Positions 1 through 8,653 are shown, numbered from the stretch's first letter. The stretch: DNA of 46,336 nucleotides from JAIRTY01 sp050257395 (GCA_050257395.1 JBLMWU010000009.1:1-46336), one strand, 5' to 3'. A program made the numbers and translations. The notes: generated by a model not told the origin, from the letters alone.

Positions 1-264
1 GGCCCGGCGCTCGGGCCGCAGCCCGGTCACGTCCGCGCCGTCGTACAGCACCGCCCCCTCGGTCGGCCGGTGCAGGCCGGCGATCGTGCGCAGCAGCGTG
101 GACTTGCCCGCGCCGTTCGCGCCGATGATCGCGTAGACCTCGCCGGGATGAACCTGGAACGAGATCCGGTCCAGCGCCCTCAGCTGCCCGTGGTGCACCA
201 CCAGGTCGCGGACCTCCAGCAGCGGCGTGCCGTTCTGCCGCGCACTCCCGCCCGCCTCGCTCAT
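1..264 (-). CDS. livF: Branched-chain amino acid type ABC transporter ATPase (LivF), N-terminal part
   Basis: ATP-binding subunit of a branched-chain amino acid/amide (HAAT family) importer, acting on the inner face of the membrane. Only the first 88 codons are here; the rest lies beyond base 1. The ATG at 264 gives an N-terminus with the LivF-like segment LVVHHGQLRALDRISF and a complete Walker A motif, GANGAGKST. The start overlaps the livG stop by 4 bp (ATGA at 264-261), so translation of the two is probably coupled. The Walker A context is typical of LivF rather than LivG. The signature and Walker B motifs cannot be judged. LivH/LivM permease genes are not in the window and may follow to the left. 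Confidence 0.85.
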   Translation of the reverse strand, partial: MSEAGGSARQNGTPLLEVRDLVVHHGQLRALDRISFQVHPGEVYAIIGANGAGKSTLLRTIAGLHRPTEGAVLYDGADVTGLRPERRA

Positions 265-1049
265 GAGGTGCTCCGTTCGCCCTCGGCCGGGTCAGCCTCC
301 AGGGAGCCGCCCGCCAGGGCCGCGGTGACCTCACTGCCGAGGAAGACCTCGCGGACCGCGGGCGTGGCCAGCACCGTGTCCGGGTCGCCGTCGCCGACGA
401 ACTTGCCGCCGGTCAGGCAGATCAGCCGGGCCACCACGGCGGTGAGCGCGCGCACCACGTGCTCGATCCAGATCACCGTGATGCCCTCGGCGTTGACCTC
501 GCGGACGATCCCGACCAGCTGGGCGACCTCGGGGTCGGTGAGACCGCCCGCCACCTCGTCGAGCAGCAGCAGTGTGGGCTGGGTGGCCAGCGCGCGAGCC
601 AGTTCCAGCCGCTTGCGCTGGAGCAGGCCGAGCCGGTCGGCGTCCACGTTGGCCTGCGCCGTCATGCCGGCCCGTTCCAGGGCCGCGGCGGCAGCCGCGT
701 AGCTGGCCTTCCGCCGCAGTCCGCCGCCCGGCTGGGCGGCGACGAGCAGGTTCTCGAAGACGGTCATGTCCCCGAACGGGCGGGGCACCTGGTAGGTGCG
801 GCCGATGCCGAGCCTGCACCGCCCGGCCGCGTCCAGCCTGGTGACCGTGCGCCCGGCAAAACTGACCTCGCCCCCGTCGGGGGCGAGGTCACCGGAGATG
901 AGGCCGAACAGGCTGGTCTTGCCGGCGCCGTTCGGCCCCACGATCCCGACCGTGTCCCCGGCGCCGACGGCCAGGGACAGGTCCTCCGCGATGACGACCC
1001 GGCCGAACCGCTTCGTCACGCTATCCAGTTCAAGCAGAGGGTTCGTCAT
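261..1049 (-). CDS. livG: Branched-chain amino acid type ABC transporter ATPase (LivG)
   Basis: Second ATPase of the HAAT-type importer, 262 aa, full length for LivG. Walker A is GPNGAGKT near residue 40, the Q-loop region GIGRTYQVPRPF is near residue 83, and Walker B is LLLLDEVAGGL near 161. The switch His is in IWIEHVV near 194. The ABC signature is not LSGGQ or LSYGQ but LGLLQRKRLELARAL. I recall this LLxRKRLELARAL form from other LivG-like proteins, so it is probably a subfamily variant rather than damage. It lies 69 bp after the solute-binding gene and overlaps livF, so it belongs to the same operon. No clear Shine-Dalgarno precedes ATG 1049. Confidence 0.85.
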   Translation of the reverse strand: MTNPLLELDSVTKRFGRVVIAEDLSLAVGAGDTVGIVGPNGAGKTSLFGLISGDLAPDGGEVSFAGRTVTRLDAAGRCRLGIGRTYQVPRPFGDMTVFENLLVAAQPGGGLRRKASYAAAAAALERAGMTAQANVDADRLGLLQRKRLELARALATQPTLLLLDEVAGGLTDPEVAQLVGIVREVNAEGITVIWIEHVVRALTAVVARLICLTGGKFVGDGDPDTVLATPAVREVFLGSEVTAALAGGSLEADPAEGERSTS

Positions 1050-1117
1050 AAGAGAACTTTCGCGTACCGGCGGGGCGTCCGGCTATCCCGGCCGCCCCGG
1101 CCGGCTCGCTGGTGCGG

Positions 1118-2488
1118 TTACGGGTTGGTGGGCTTGAGGTCGGCGGTGATCTTCGCCTGCGGCACCAGGGTGTTGTCCACCGTCTGGGCCTCCAGCGGGA
1201 ACCTGGTCCCCTTCTGCCACTGGATGCCGACCGGCGGGGTGATCGCCACCCCCGGGGCGGGGCCGCCGGAGGCGAAGTTCAGCGGGCCGGCCACGGCCTC
1301 GGGCAGGTTGACCTGGTGGATGGCGTTGGCGACCTCGGCCTTGTCGTGCGGGTCGCTGACCGAGGCCAGGGCCGCGGCAGCCACCTCGAACAGGCTGTAG
1401 TTGCTGATGTTGGAGTTCCACTGGCCCTTGGTGGCCGCCTCGAAGTCGCTGGCCAGCTGCTGACAGGTCTCCCCGGTGAACGAGGACTTCCACGGCAGCG
1501 ACGGCACCCACCAGGCGTCGGTGGCCACGTTCTCCACCAGGCTGCCCATGGCGTAGGCGTCGGGCGGGAACAGCAGCACCTTCGCCACGGTCGCCAGCTT
1601 CGGCTTGAAGCCCTGCTGCACGGCCTGCTTCCACATGGTGGCGAAGTCCGGGGGCAGCGGCACGTTGGTGAAGAAGTCCGCGCCGGATGCCTTGAACTGG
1701 CTGATCATCGAGGAGTAGTTCGTCGTCCCGTCCGGATACGGCGAGGACAGCTCGAACTTGTAGCCCGCCTTCTGCGCGATCGGGGGGAACACCGCGCGGA
1801 AGGCGTTGCCATCGCTGTCGTTGGGGAACGCGGCCGCGACGATCTTATTGGTCTTGAGCTGGGAGTGGATCCGGTCCCACATCGGGATGAACGCCTGCAC
1901 TAGGTGCTCGGCGCCCAGGAAGAACATCACCGTCCACTTGGGCTTGACCGTGGGCTTGGCCGGGTTGCCGCCCAGGTTGATGTACCAGGACTCCCACGGG
2001 ATGTTCGCGCAGATCAGCGGTGTGCCCAGCGACTCGGCCTGGCTGGCCACCGCGTTGACGGTCTCCGGGGTGGATGAGGCGAGCAGCAAGTCCACGCCGT
2101 CGTTCAGGATGGCCTGCTTGGCCAGGTCACCAGCCCGGGTCGGGGACGACTGGGTGTCATAGGACTTGATCGTCACCGGGTAGGTCTTGCCGCCGGCCTT
2201 GATCCCCTTGCTGTACGGGGTGGTCGCCTTGATCTTGGAGATCACCCAGTTGTCCGGCGCGCCGAACCCGGCCAGCGGGCCGGTCAGCGGGTGGATCCAG
2301 CCGATCGTGATGCCCTTGGTGCCCCCGCCCCCGCCCCCGCTGGCGCCCTTGATGCCGGAGCTGCACGCCGCGATCAGCGAGCTGGCGCTCAGGCCGGCCG
2401 CGCCGATGCCGGCCGCCCGGATCAGGCCACGACGGCTGACGTTGCCGGCCGGGCTCGGCCCGCCCGATTCCGCAGTCTGGTCACTCAT
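1118..2488 (-). CDS. ABC transporter solute-binding protein (LivK-like), Tat lipoprotein
   Basis: Extracytoplasmic ligand receptor of 456 aa, periplasmic-binding-protein type I fold (LivK/amide family). The N-terminus has the twin-arginine motif SRRGLIRAAG followed by a hydrophobic stretch and the lipobox-like SLIAACSS, so the mature protein is probably exported folded and lipid-anchored. The mature domain opens with ITIGWIHPLTGPLAGFG, typical of the family, and later has DLLLASSTPETVNAVASQAE. A good ribosome site (AAGGAG) precedes ATG 2488. It is followed by livG and livF and preceded by a paralogous binding protein and a histidine kinase on the same strand. The ligand cannot be read from sequence; amino acid, amide or urea-like solutes are all possible. 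Confidence 0.88.
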   Translation of the reverse strand: MSDQTAESGGPSPAGNVSRRGLIRAAGIGAAGLSASSLIAACSSGIKGASGGGGGGTKGITIGWIHPLTGPLAGFGAPDNWVISKIKATTPYSKGIKAGGKTYPVTIKSYDTQSSPTRAGDLAKQAILNDGVDLLLASSTPETVNAVASQAESLGTPLICANIPWESWYINLGGNPAKPTVKPKWTVMFFLGAEHLVQAFIPMWDRIHSQLKTNKIVAAAFPNDSDGNAFRAVFPPIAQKAGYKFELSSPYPDGTTNYSSMISQFKASGADFFTNVPLPPDFATMWKQAVQQGFKPKLATVAKVLLFPPDAYAMGSLVENVATDAWWVPSLPWKSSFTGETCQQLASDFEAATKGQWNSNISNYSLFEVAAAALASVSDPHDKAEVANAIHQVNLPEAVAGPLNFASGGPAPGVAITPPVGIQWQKGTRFPLEAQTVDNTLVPQAKITADLKPTNP

Positions 2489-2931
2489 CTGTAATCGATC
2501 TCCTTATGAGGTCGCGTCGCAGGGCGCGGGACCGCGTGTGAGGGGATACCGGTGGTCTGCCTCGCCTGGGACGGCTGCTGAGCAGCGTGAGGCTGATATA
2601 ACACCCGAACCCGGCGGACGGTGCCTATCGCTCCTATGCGTACTGCTTTCGTAATCGGGGCCTCGGGGCGCGGGGGCAGCGAGTGTGCAGGCTTGTGGCC
2701 GTGACCTCGGTGCGGAGCCACGGGGCGTGGGGGTCTCGCCGCTGAACCGGCGATCTAGCGCACGTTCGTTCGCTTTGCGAACGAACGTGCACAATATGCC
2801 ACCATGTCCGCCCGCGGTCAACGTCCGTTATGTAACTGTTGTAGCTGATAGGAGCATAGGGCCACGGCCGAGCCGGCCGCGGGAAGTCACCGGTTGTGGC
2901 CTGCAGGCGGCTGCTCTGGCGGCCGGGGATG
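2489..2931. other. 443-bp intergenic region between two solute-binding protein genes
   Basis: No convincing coding frame. On the minus strand this is the 3' flank of the second binding-protein gene and the 5' flank of the first. It holds a 31-bp palindrome (2760-2790). On the minus strand it also holds an AT-rich patch around 2590-2605 (TTATAT in that orientation) that could be part of a promoter for the 1118-2488 gene. Its length and the palindrome suggest that the binding-protein/livGF block can be transcribed separately from the kinase. Confidence 0.5.
2760..2790. promoter_or_regulatory. 31-bp perfect palindrome (14-bp arms, 3-bp centre)
   Basis: Arms GCACGTTCGTTCGC (2760-2773) and GCGAACGAACGTGC (2777-2790) are perfectly complementary around TTT. 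No T-run follows on either strand, so an intrinsic terminator is less likely than a large operator. It lies 272 bp upstream of the 2488 start and 142 bp after the stop at 2932. Confidence 0.6.
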
Positions 2932-4281
2932 TCAGGCGCCGGTGAGCTCCAGGCCGCTGGCGGCCGGCACGGCGGGGTCGAGAGAGTTGTCGACCACCGT
3001 CAGCTCGAACGGGAACCGGCCGCCGGCCGCCCGCCACTGGGCGCCGACCGGCTTGATGACGGCGACGCCGGGAGCCGGGCCGCTGCCGAAGTCGAGCGGG
3101 CCGCACATGCCGGTGTAGCTCACCTTGTGCAGGGCGGCGGCGACCGCGGCCCTGTCGTGCGGGTCGCTGACGGCGGTGAAAGCCTCCCGGGCGACTTCGA
3201 AGAGGCTGTAGGTGGAGCCCAGGGTCTGCAGCCACGGCTGGCCGCTGCGGGCCTGGTAGGCGCTGGCCAGTGCCCCGGCTGTCATGCCGTCCAGCGAGGA
3301 TCTGGCCGGCCGGGACGGGCCCCACCAGGACGCGGTGGCGATGTTGCGGGCCACCGGGCCCAGCGCCGCCGCCTCGGCGGGCAGCTGCAGCACCTTGGCC
3401 ACCGTCGCCAGCCTCGGCCGGAAGCCCTGCGCAGCGGCCTGCCGCCAGAAGGTGCCGAAGTCCGCCGGCCGGGGCGCGGCCGTCAGCAGCCCGCAGCCCG
3501 CGCTCCGGAACCGGGAGATCGCCGGGGAGTAGCTGGCGGTGCCGTCGAGGTACCCGCCGCCGTCCACCGGGGTGTACCCGGACTGCCTGATCAGCGGCTC
3601 GAAGGAGGCCCGGAACAGGTTGCCGTCCGCATCGCCCGGATACAGGCAGGCGACGTCCCGGCCGGCCTGCGCCCGGTCCCACATCGGCGCGAAGCACCCC
3701 CGGTACTCCCGCAGCCCGAACCAGAACATGGCGCAGTACTGGACCCCGCTGGACTGGAACCCGCTGGCCGGGCGGGCCGGGTTGCCGCCGAGACTCGTGT
3801 ACCAGGCTTCCCACGGCACCACCGTGGACAGGCAGGGGACACCCTGGCTCTGGCAGACGTCCGCGACCGGGTTGGTGGTCTCCGGGGCGGAGGTGGCGAG
3901 GATCATGTCCGCCCGCTGATTCATGATCAGCAGGCGGGCCGCCTGCGCGGCCCAGTTCGGGTCGGACCGGCTGTCCGCGACCACGATGCTGACCCGGTAG
4001 GTCCTGCCCCCGGCCCGGAAGCCCCTGGCGTAGGCGGCGGTCGCCCGCACCGTCCCGGCGACGAACCGGTCACCCGCCGCGAACCCGGCCAGCGGCCCGG
4101 TGAGCGGGGTGACCAGGCCGATGGTGATGGTGCCGCGGTCCGCCGGGCCCGCGGCGGCCGCCGGGCGGCGGCTCGCCATGGTGACCGCGGCCGCCGCGCC
4201 CGCCACGCCCAGGCCGCCGATTCCGGCCGTGAGCAGACGGCGGCGGGCCAGCGGCCGGGGCGAGGGGGGAGTGACGTCCAT
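2932..4281 (-). CDS. Second ABC solute-binding protein, Tat signal
   Basis: A 449-aa paralogue of the neighbouring 1118-2488 product. The chosen ATG 4281 begins MDVTPPSPRPLARRRLLTAG, with a twin-arginine motif and then an Ala-rich hydrophobic segment ending near AAAAGPAD. No clear lipobox Cys is seen, so this one may be cleaved and released or stay as a Tat anchor. The mature part has ITIGLVTPLTGPLAGFAAG and ADMILATSAPETTNPVADV, matching its paralogue. The open frame continues 224 codons further upstream, but that part lies inside the kinase gene in another frame and is Arg/Pro-rich noise. The stop of the kinase is 73 bp upstream, so co-transcription with it is likely. Two binding proteins for one ATPase pair suggests two ligands or conditions. 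Confidence 0.85.
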   Translation of the reverse strand: MDVTPPSPRPLARRRLLTAGIGGLGVAGAAAAVTMASRRPAAAAGPADRGTITIGLVTPLTGPLAGFAAGDRFVAGTVRATAAYARGFRAGGRTYRVSIVVADSRSDPNWAAQAARLLIMNQRADMILATSAPETTNPVADVCQSQGVPCLSTVVPWEAWYTSLGGNPARPASGFQSSGVQYCAMFWFGLREYRGCFAPMWDRAQAGRDVACLYPGDADGNLFRASFEPLIRQSGYTPVDGGGYLDGTASYSPAISRFRSAGCGLLTAAPRPADFGTFWRQAAAQGFRPRLATVAKVLQLPAEAAALGPVARNIATASWWGPSRPARSSLDGMTAGALASAYQARSGQPWLQTLGSTYSLFEVAREAFTAVSDPHDRAAVAAALHKVSYTGMCGPLDFGSGPAPGVAVIKPVGAQWRAAGGRFPFELTVVDNSLDPAVPAASGLELTGA

Positions 4282-4354
4282 GTCCCGATTCAAGCAGCCC
4301 GCCGGGTGCGCACGGGGCCGGACCGGGCGGGCGCGGGCAGCAGCCTCAGCCGGG

Positions 4355-6280
4355 TCAGGCCGCGGGCGCGGGGGGCGGGCCGCCCGGCAGCGTGAAGTGG
4401 AAGGTGGCACCGAGGCCGGGCTGCCCTTCGGCCCAGCAGCGGCCGTGGTGGCGGGAGACGATGCGCGCGACGCTGGCCAGGCCGACGCCGGTGCCGGCGA
4501 ACTCCCCGCCGGGATGCAGGCGCGAGAACGGCTGGAAGAGCCGGTCCGCGCTGGCCGGGTCGAAGCCCGCGCCGTTGTCACGGACGTAGCAGTGCACCAT
4601 GCCCTTCTCCGCGGGCAGGGTGCCGACGGTGATGGCCGCGTCCGGGGTGCGGGAGGTGAACTTCCACGCGTTGCCGAGCAGGTTCTCCAGCACGGTGCGC
4701 AGCAGCCGCTCGTCGCCTTCGGCCGTGATGCCGTCCTCGACGCTGACCTCCACCTGCCGCCCGGGGTCGCGGCCGCGCAGCACCGCCACCGTGGCCCGGG
4801 CGATGCCGGACAGGTCCACGGTGGTGGCACGGATCTCGGTGTGGCTGGCCGTGGACAGCACCAGCAGGTCGCTGATGAGCCGGTCCATCCGCTCGCCCGC
4901 GGCCCGGATCCGGTCCACGTATTCCAGCCCGGGCCCGCTGAGCTTGTCACCATACTCGTCGGTGAGCAGCTCGGTGAAGCCCGCCAGCGACCCGAGCGGG
5001 GCCCGCAGGTCGTGCGAGACGGTGTAGGTGAAGGCCTCCAGGTTGCGGTTAGCCTCGTCCAGTTCGGCCGTGCGCTGCCGCACCCGCTCCTCGAGCCCGG
5101 CGTTCAGCCGGGACACCTCGTCCTGGGCCTGCTTCTGCACGGTGATGTCGGTGACCGTGGCCACCCACTCCACCGCCTGGCCCTGCTCGTTCCGCCGGGG
5201 GGCGCTGGTCAGCAGCACCCAGACCACGGAGCCGTCCTTGCGGCGGTACGGCCGCTCCAGCGTGTACCAGGGGATCTCCCCGGCCTCGACCCGCTCCACC
5301 TGGGCGAGGTCGTAGGCCACGTCCTCGGGGTCCATGATGTCGGTGTACGACAGCGCCAGCATCTCCGCCTCGGAGTAGCCTGTGATCTCGCAGAATCGGC
5401 GGTTGACCTGCCGGAACCGGCCGTCGGCGGCTACCAGCGCCATGCCCGCGGCGGCGGTCTCCTGGGTCACCCGGTAGCGCTCCTCCGAGGCCCGCAGCTG
5501 CTGCTCAGCCTGGACCTGGGCCGTGATGTCCCGCATCGTGACCACGATGCCGTCGCCCAGCTTGGCCCCGCGGACCTCGAAGGCCCCGGCCAGCGCGTCC
5601 TCCTCGAACCAGGGCACCTGGTAGACGACCGGCTCACCTGTCTCGATCGCATGCACCAGCTTCGCGAACAGTCCCAGCGGGACCAGCGACGGCAGGACGT
5701 CGAGCAGGTGCGTGCCCAGGACGTCCTCCTGCGGCCGGTGGAACAGGGCGCAGCCGACCTGGTTCACGTACTCCGCCTTCAGGTCGACGATCCGCCCGTT
5801 GCCGTCGCGCACCGCTGTCAGCACGCCGAACGTGTCCAGCAGGGCATCGACCGTGGAACGGAACCGCGCCTCGGCGTCGGCGGCGCGCTTGCGCAGCCAC
5901 CGGTCGCGGGTCAGGTCCCGCAGCAGCAGGGTCACGCCGCTGACGGCGCCGTCCGGGCCGCGCAGCGGCATGAACCAGGCCTCCCATATCGCCCCGGCCC
6001 GGGACCCGGGCAGGACGGGCACCTTACTGCTGCGGCCCTCCAGCGCCGCCAGCAGGTGGCTCTCGATCACGTCCGCCAGCGGAGCCGGCAGCAGATCCCG
6101 GGGCTGGTGCCCCAGCAGGTCCGCCTGCTGCCAGCCGGTGCGGCTCAGCGCCCCGCCCACGGCCAGCCGGTAGCGCAGGTCCCGGTCGGTCACGATCAGC
6201 ACCACATCCGGCAGCTGGCCGATCAGCTGCCGGGCCTGGACAGCATCGAGCACGGTGCCGTCCGCCTGCCGCCGGGTCAT
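4355..6280 (-). CDS. Soluble multi-PAS sensor histidine kinase
   Basis: 641 aa, no transmembrane segment visible, so probably cytoplasmic. Three PAS-like domains: about residues 15-125, 130-250 and 265-385, the last with a PAC-like segment RRKDGSVVWVLLTSAPRR. A coiled linker follows (RVRQRTAELDEANRNLEAF). The HisKA domain has the phospho-acceptor His423 in VSHDLRAPLGSL. The ATPase domain has NAWKF (N box), VRDNGAGFD (G1) and GTGVGLASVARIVSRH (G2). All kinase boxes look intact. It is the first gene of the minus-strand run with the solute-binding proteins and livGF. No response regulator is adjacent. A G-rich ribosome site (GGGGGGAAG) lies about 12 nt before ATG 6280. Similar architecture is seen in bacteriophytochrome-like and other PAS kinases; the signal is unknown. 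Confidence 0.88.
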   Translation of the reverse strand: MTRRQADGTVLDAVQARQLIGQLPDVVLIVTDRDLRYRLAVGGALSRTGWQQADLLGHQPRDLLPAPLADVIESHLLAALEGRSSKVPVLPGSRAGAIWEAWFMPLRGPDGAVSGVTLLLRDLTRDRWLRKRAADAEARFRSTVDALLDTFGVLTAVRDGNGRIVDLKAEYVNQVGCALFHRPQEDVLGTHLLDVLPSLVPLGLFAKLVHAIETGEPVVYQVPWFEEDALAGAFEVRGAKLGDGIVVTMRDITAQVQAEQQLRASEERYRVTQETAAAGMALVAADGRFRQVNRRFCEITGYSEAEMLALSYTDIMDPEDVAYDLAQVERVEAGEIPWYTLERPYRRKDGSVVWVLLTSAPRRNEQGQAVEWVATVTDITVQKQAQDEVSRLNAGLEERVRQRTAELDEANRNLEAFTYTVSHDLRAPLGSLAGFTELLTDEYGDKLSGPGLEYVDRIRAAGERMDRLISDLLVLSTASHTEIRATTVDLSGIARATVAVLRGRDPGRQVEVSVEDGITAEGDERLLRTVLENLLGNAWKFTSRTPDAAITVGTLPAEKGMVHCYVRDNGAGFDPASADRLFQPFSRLHPGGEFAGTGVGLASVARIVSRHHGRCWAEGQPGLGATFHFTLPGGPPPAPAA

Positions 6281-6555
6281 CGCGCCGATCGCTTCCCCCC
6301 GCCTGGCGCCTGAGCCGGCACCGCCCGCCGGGTGCCGGACGTGCCCGGGCGCCGCCCCTGGTCACATGGTACGTACCCGGTGCTGGCCGGGCCGGGCCCC
6401 GCAGGCTGGGCTCGCGGCCGCCGCCGGGCGGCGGCCGGCGGAATGCGGGCTGGCCACGCGCGGTTAGCATCGGCGCGGGTGGGGTTGACTGGGAGCGGCG
6501 GGAGCCGCCCCCGCAGGACCGGGCCCGCCGCGGCTGCCCCGAGCGGAGGAGGACG

Positions 6556-7248
6556 GTGAGCATGTTCGGCTTCCAGAAGACCCGGATGATCACGCCCAGC
6601 GAGGCGCTGCCCGGGCGGGCGAACCCGCTGCCGGTGCCGTCCCGTCACGAGGTGCTCGGCGGGCCGCTGCAGCCGCCCTACCCCGCAGGCACCGAGGTGG
6701 CGGAGTTCGCGCTCGGCTGCTTCTGGGGCGCGGAGCGGACTTTCTGGCGGACCTCCGGAGTGGTGAGCACCGCGGTCGGCTACGAGGGCGGGTTCACTCC
6801 CAACCCCACCTATGAAGAGGTGTGCTCCGGGCGCACCGGGCACGCCGAAACGGTCCGGGTGGTGTTCGACCCGGCGAAGGTGTCGTACGAGGACCTGCTG
6901 CGGGTGTTCTGGGAGTCGCACGACCCGACCCAGGGCATGCGGCAGGGCAACGACGTCGGCACCCAGTACCGGTCGGCCATCTTCTACGGGTCCCCCGCCC
7001 AGCAGGCGGCGGCCGAGGCGTCCCGGGCGGCGTACCAGGAGCGGCTCACCGCTGCCGGGTACGGGGAGATCAGCACCGAGATCGTGCCCGCGGCCGGGTT
7101 CTACTTCGCCGAGGACTACCACCAGCAGTACCTGTCGGACGCCAAGAACCCGAACGGGTACTGCCCCGATCACGGGACCGGTGTCTCGTGTCCGATCGGT
7201 GTCGTGAAGGCTAACGGGCCGGCTGGGCCGGTCCGGGCCGAGGGCTGA
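6556..7248 (+). CDS. msrA: Peptide-methionine (S)-S-oxide reductase MsrA
   Basis: Reduces methionine-S-sulfoxide in proteins with thioredoxin as electron donor; cytoplasmic repair enzyme. 230 aa, usual length for actinobacterial MsrA with an N-terminal extension. The catalytic motif GCFWGAE has the nucleophilic Cys55. Downstream GYEGG, GHAETVRVVFDP and the EDYHQQYL motif are all family hallmarks. The C-terminal part keeps two further Cys (GYCPDHGTG and SCPIG), which can act in resolving the disulfide. GTG 6556 has an excellent ribosome site (GGAGGA, 6545-6551); an in-frame ATG follows two codons later. The gene is monocistronic, divergent from the histidine kinase. Confidence 0.95.
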   Translation: MSMFGFQKTRMITPSEALPGRANPLPVPSRHEVLGGPLQPPYPAGTEVAEFALGCFWGAERTFWRTSGVVSTAVGYEGGFTPNPTYEEVCSGRTGHAETVRVVFDPAKVSYEDLLRVFWESHDPTQGMRQGNDVGTQYRSAIFYGSPAQQAAAEASRAAYQERLTAAGYGEISTEIVPAAGFYFAEDYHQQYLSDAKNPNGYCPDHGTGVSCPIGVVKANGPAGPVRAEG

Positions 7249-7386
7249 TCCGGGCGGCCCAGGAGGCCTTTGCCGCCAGGCAGCGTGACGTTTCCTGCCC
7301 GGTGGGAGTGCTGCTGGCGGTCGGCTGAGCCGGCATCAGCCCGCTAGCGGTTCCCGGGTCGTTGCCCCGCGATCCCCGGTCAGCAG

Positions 7387-7911
7387 CTACTGGGCGGGAC
7401 CCTGCGGCTGGCCGTAGCCGGGGTCACCGTAGCCCGACGGCTGCCCGTAGCCGGGCTGGCCGGCTGGCGGCTGGCCGTAGCCCTGGGGCTGGCCGTATGC
7501 GGGGTCGCCGTAACCGGACGGCTGCCCGTAGCCGGGCTGGCCGGCTGGCGGCTGGCCGTAGCCCTGGGGCTGGCCGTAGCCGGGCTGGCCGGCTGGCGGC
7601 TGGCCGTAGCCGGCGGCCTGCCCGTAGCCGGAATACGGCGCCTGGGCAGCGGCTGCCTGCCGGGCCTGGGATGCGGAGCGGCCCCGGAAGAACTGGACGA
7701 TCATGAGGATCGGCAGGATGAAGACGTAGTAGAAGACCAGGTAGTGCCCGCCCTGGAAGAAGAGCAGCAGGTAGAGGCCGTAGACCAGGAAGACGGCCCC
7801 CAGAACTGCGCTCCAGATCCGCCGGCCCTTGCTCTGGCCGCCCCTGACGCCAGCCAGGACCAGCATCGCGATGCCGCTGGCGACGAGCAGCAGTACGTAG
7901 ATGAGGAACAC
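7387..7911 (-). CDS. Small membrane protein with Gly-Tyr-Gln-Pro-rich repeat tail
   Basis: 174 aa. Two predicted membrane segments at the N-terminus (VFLIYVLLLVASGIAMLVLA and the AVLGAVFLVYGLYLLLFF/YYVFILPILMIV region) are followed by a low-complexity tail built from GYGQP, PPAGQPGYGQP and SGYGDP units. The start GTG 7911 is chosen because GAGGGG lies about 7 nt upstream; a longer frame exists but adds 17 unconvincing residues. Proline/glycine/tyrosine tails of this kind occur on many actinobacterial membrane proteins and are thought to be disordered or self-associating. Function unknown. Confidence 0.7.
   Translation of the reverse strand: MFLIYVLLLVASGIAMLVLAGVRGGQSKGRRIWSAVLGAVFLVYGLYLLLFFQGGHYLVFYYVFILPILMIVQFFRGRSASQARQAAAAQAPYSGYGQAAGYGQPPAGQPGYGQPQGYGQPPAGQPGYGQPSGYGDPAYGQPQGYGQPPAGQPGYGQPSGYGDPGYGQPQGPAQ
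7439..7578. repeat. 81-bp period tandem repeat inside the GYGQP gene
   Basis: A 59-bp block at 7439-7497 recurs identically at 7520-7578, so the period is 81 bp (27 codons). A third partial copy begins near 7573. The repeat encodes the GYGQP/PPAGQPGYGQP tail of the 7387-7911 product. Exact nucleotide identity suggests recent duplication or slippage. Confidence 0.85.
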
Positions 7912-8066
7912 GTCGATACCCCTCGGTTTTGTCAGCCTGGCGCGTCTCCGGGTGCAAGGCATTTGACCATATCGCCGGAAATGCAGGGTCTATCTTGGCC
8001 AGATGTAACCAACAGGTAGCAAACGTGTCGTGACATCCGGCCACCGGCCACGTTCCCGGGCGCGTG

Positions 8067-8588
8067 TCAGGCGGGCAGGACGGGCAGCGCAGCCTGCAGC
8101 GCTGCCCGGCCCGCGGCCAGGTGGCGCCGCAGCGCCGCCGGGCTCGCCCGCATGGCCGCGGCGGCCTCCGCCTCGCTGAGGTCCAGGTAGAGCGTCAGCA
8201 CCACCGCTTCCCGCTGGGCGGCGGGCAGCGCCCGCAGCGCCAGCACCACCGCCGGGCGCCCGCCCGCTGCCGGTGCCCGGCTGCCGTGGGCGGCCACCCC
8301 GGACGGCGGCGGCCCCTGCGCGCCGCCGGCCAGGGACTGCCTGCCGGCGGCCCGGCGGCACTGGGCCACCACCAGCCGCCGCAGGGCGCGCAGGGCATCG
8401 TCGCGGGCGAGCCCGCACCTCCGGAGCCGGTGCAGGGCCACGAACGCCTCCAGGACCGCGGCTTCCGCCGCGGCGCTGTCGCCAGTCAGCAGCACCGCCA
8501 GCCGCACCAGCGGCCGGTGGTGGGTGCGCCACAAGCCGGCCACGGCCGGGCAGATCTCCTGCCCGATGTCACGCTGGACGGCTGCCAT
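8067..8588 (-). CDS. ECF sigma factor-like protein
   Basis: About 173 aa. The N-terminal half (WRTHHRPLVRLAVLLTGDSAAAEAAVLEAFVAL) resembles a reduced sigma region 2 with the LTGD..AE..V.EAF pattern. The C-terminal half (ALRALPAAQREAVVLTLYLDLSEAEAAAAM) is a good region 4.2 helix-turn-helix. Very Ala-rich, and the core -10 recognition segment is poorly kept, so it may be a divergent sigma factor or a sigma-like regulator. The start is uncertain: ATG 8588 has only a weak AGGG site, and an in-frame start at 8648 would add 20 residues without a better site. Divergent from the XRE regulator gene across an AT-rich region. Confidence 0.65.
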   Translation of the reverse strand: MAAVQRDIGQEICPAVAGLWRTHHRPLVRLAVLLTGDSAAAEAAVLEAFVALHRLRRCGLARDDALRALRRLVVAQCRRAAGRQSLAGGAQGPPPSGVAAHGSRAPAAGGRPAVVLALRALPAAQREAVVLTLYLDLSEAEAAAAMRASPAALRRHLAAGRAALQAALPVLPA

Positions 8589-8653
8589 GTGCCCTGCCCT
8601 GTGCTGGCCAGGAAGATCAAGGAAGCTGATCCCCCATCTCCCTGACATGAAGC

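Noticed and set aside
261..1049. livG as a damaged gene because of its odd ABC signature
   Set aside because: The LLQRKRLELARAL form is one I recall from other LivG-like ATPases, and all other motifs are intact.
4282..4953. N-terminal extension of the second solute-binding protein
   Set aside because: The open frame continues 224 codons upstream but overlaps the histidine kinase on the same strand in another frame, and its residues are Arg/Ser/Pro noise. The twin-arginine signal begins at ATG 4281.
7439..7578. CRISPR-like array
   Set aside because: The repeats are long, contiguous and in frame in a coding gene, with no unique spacers.
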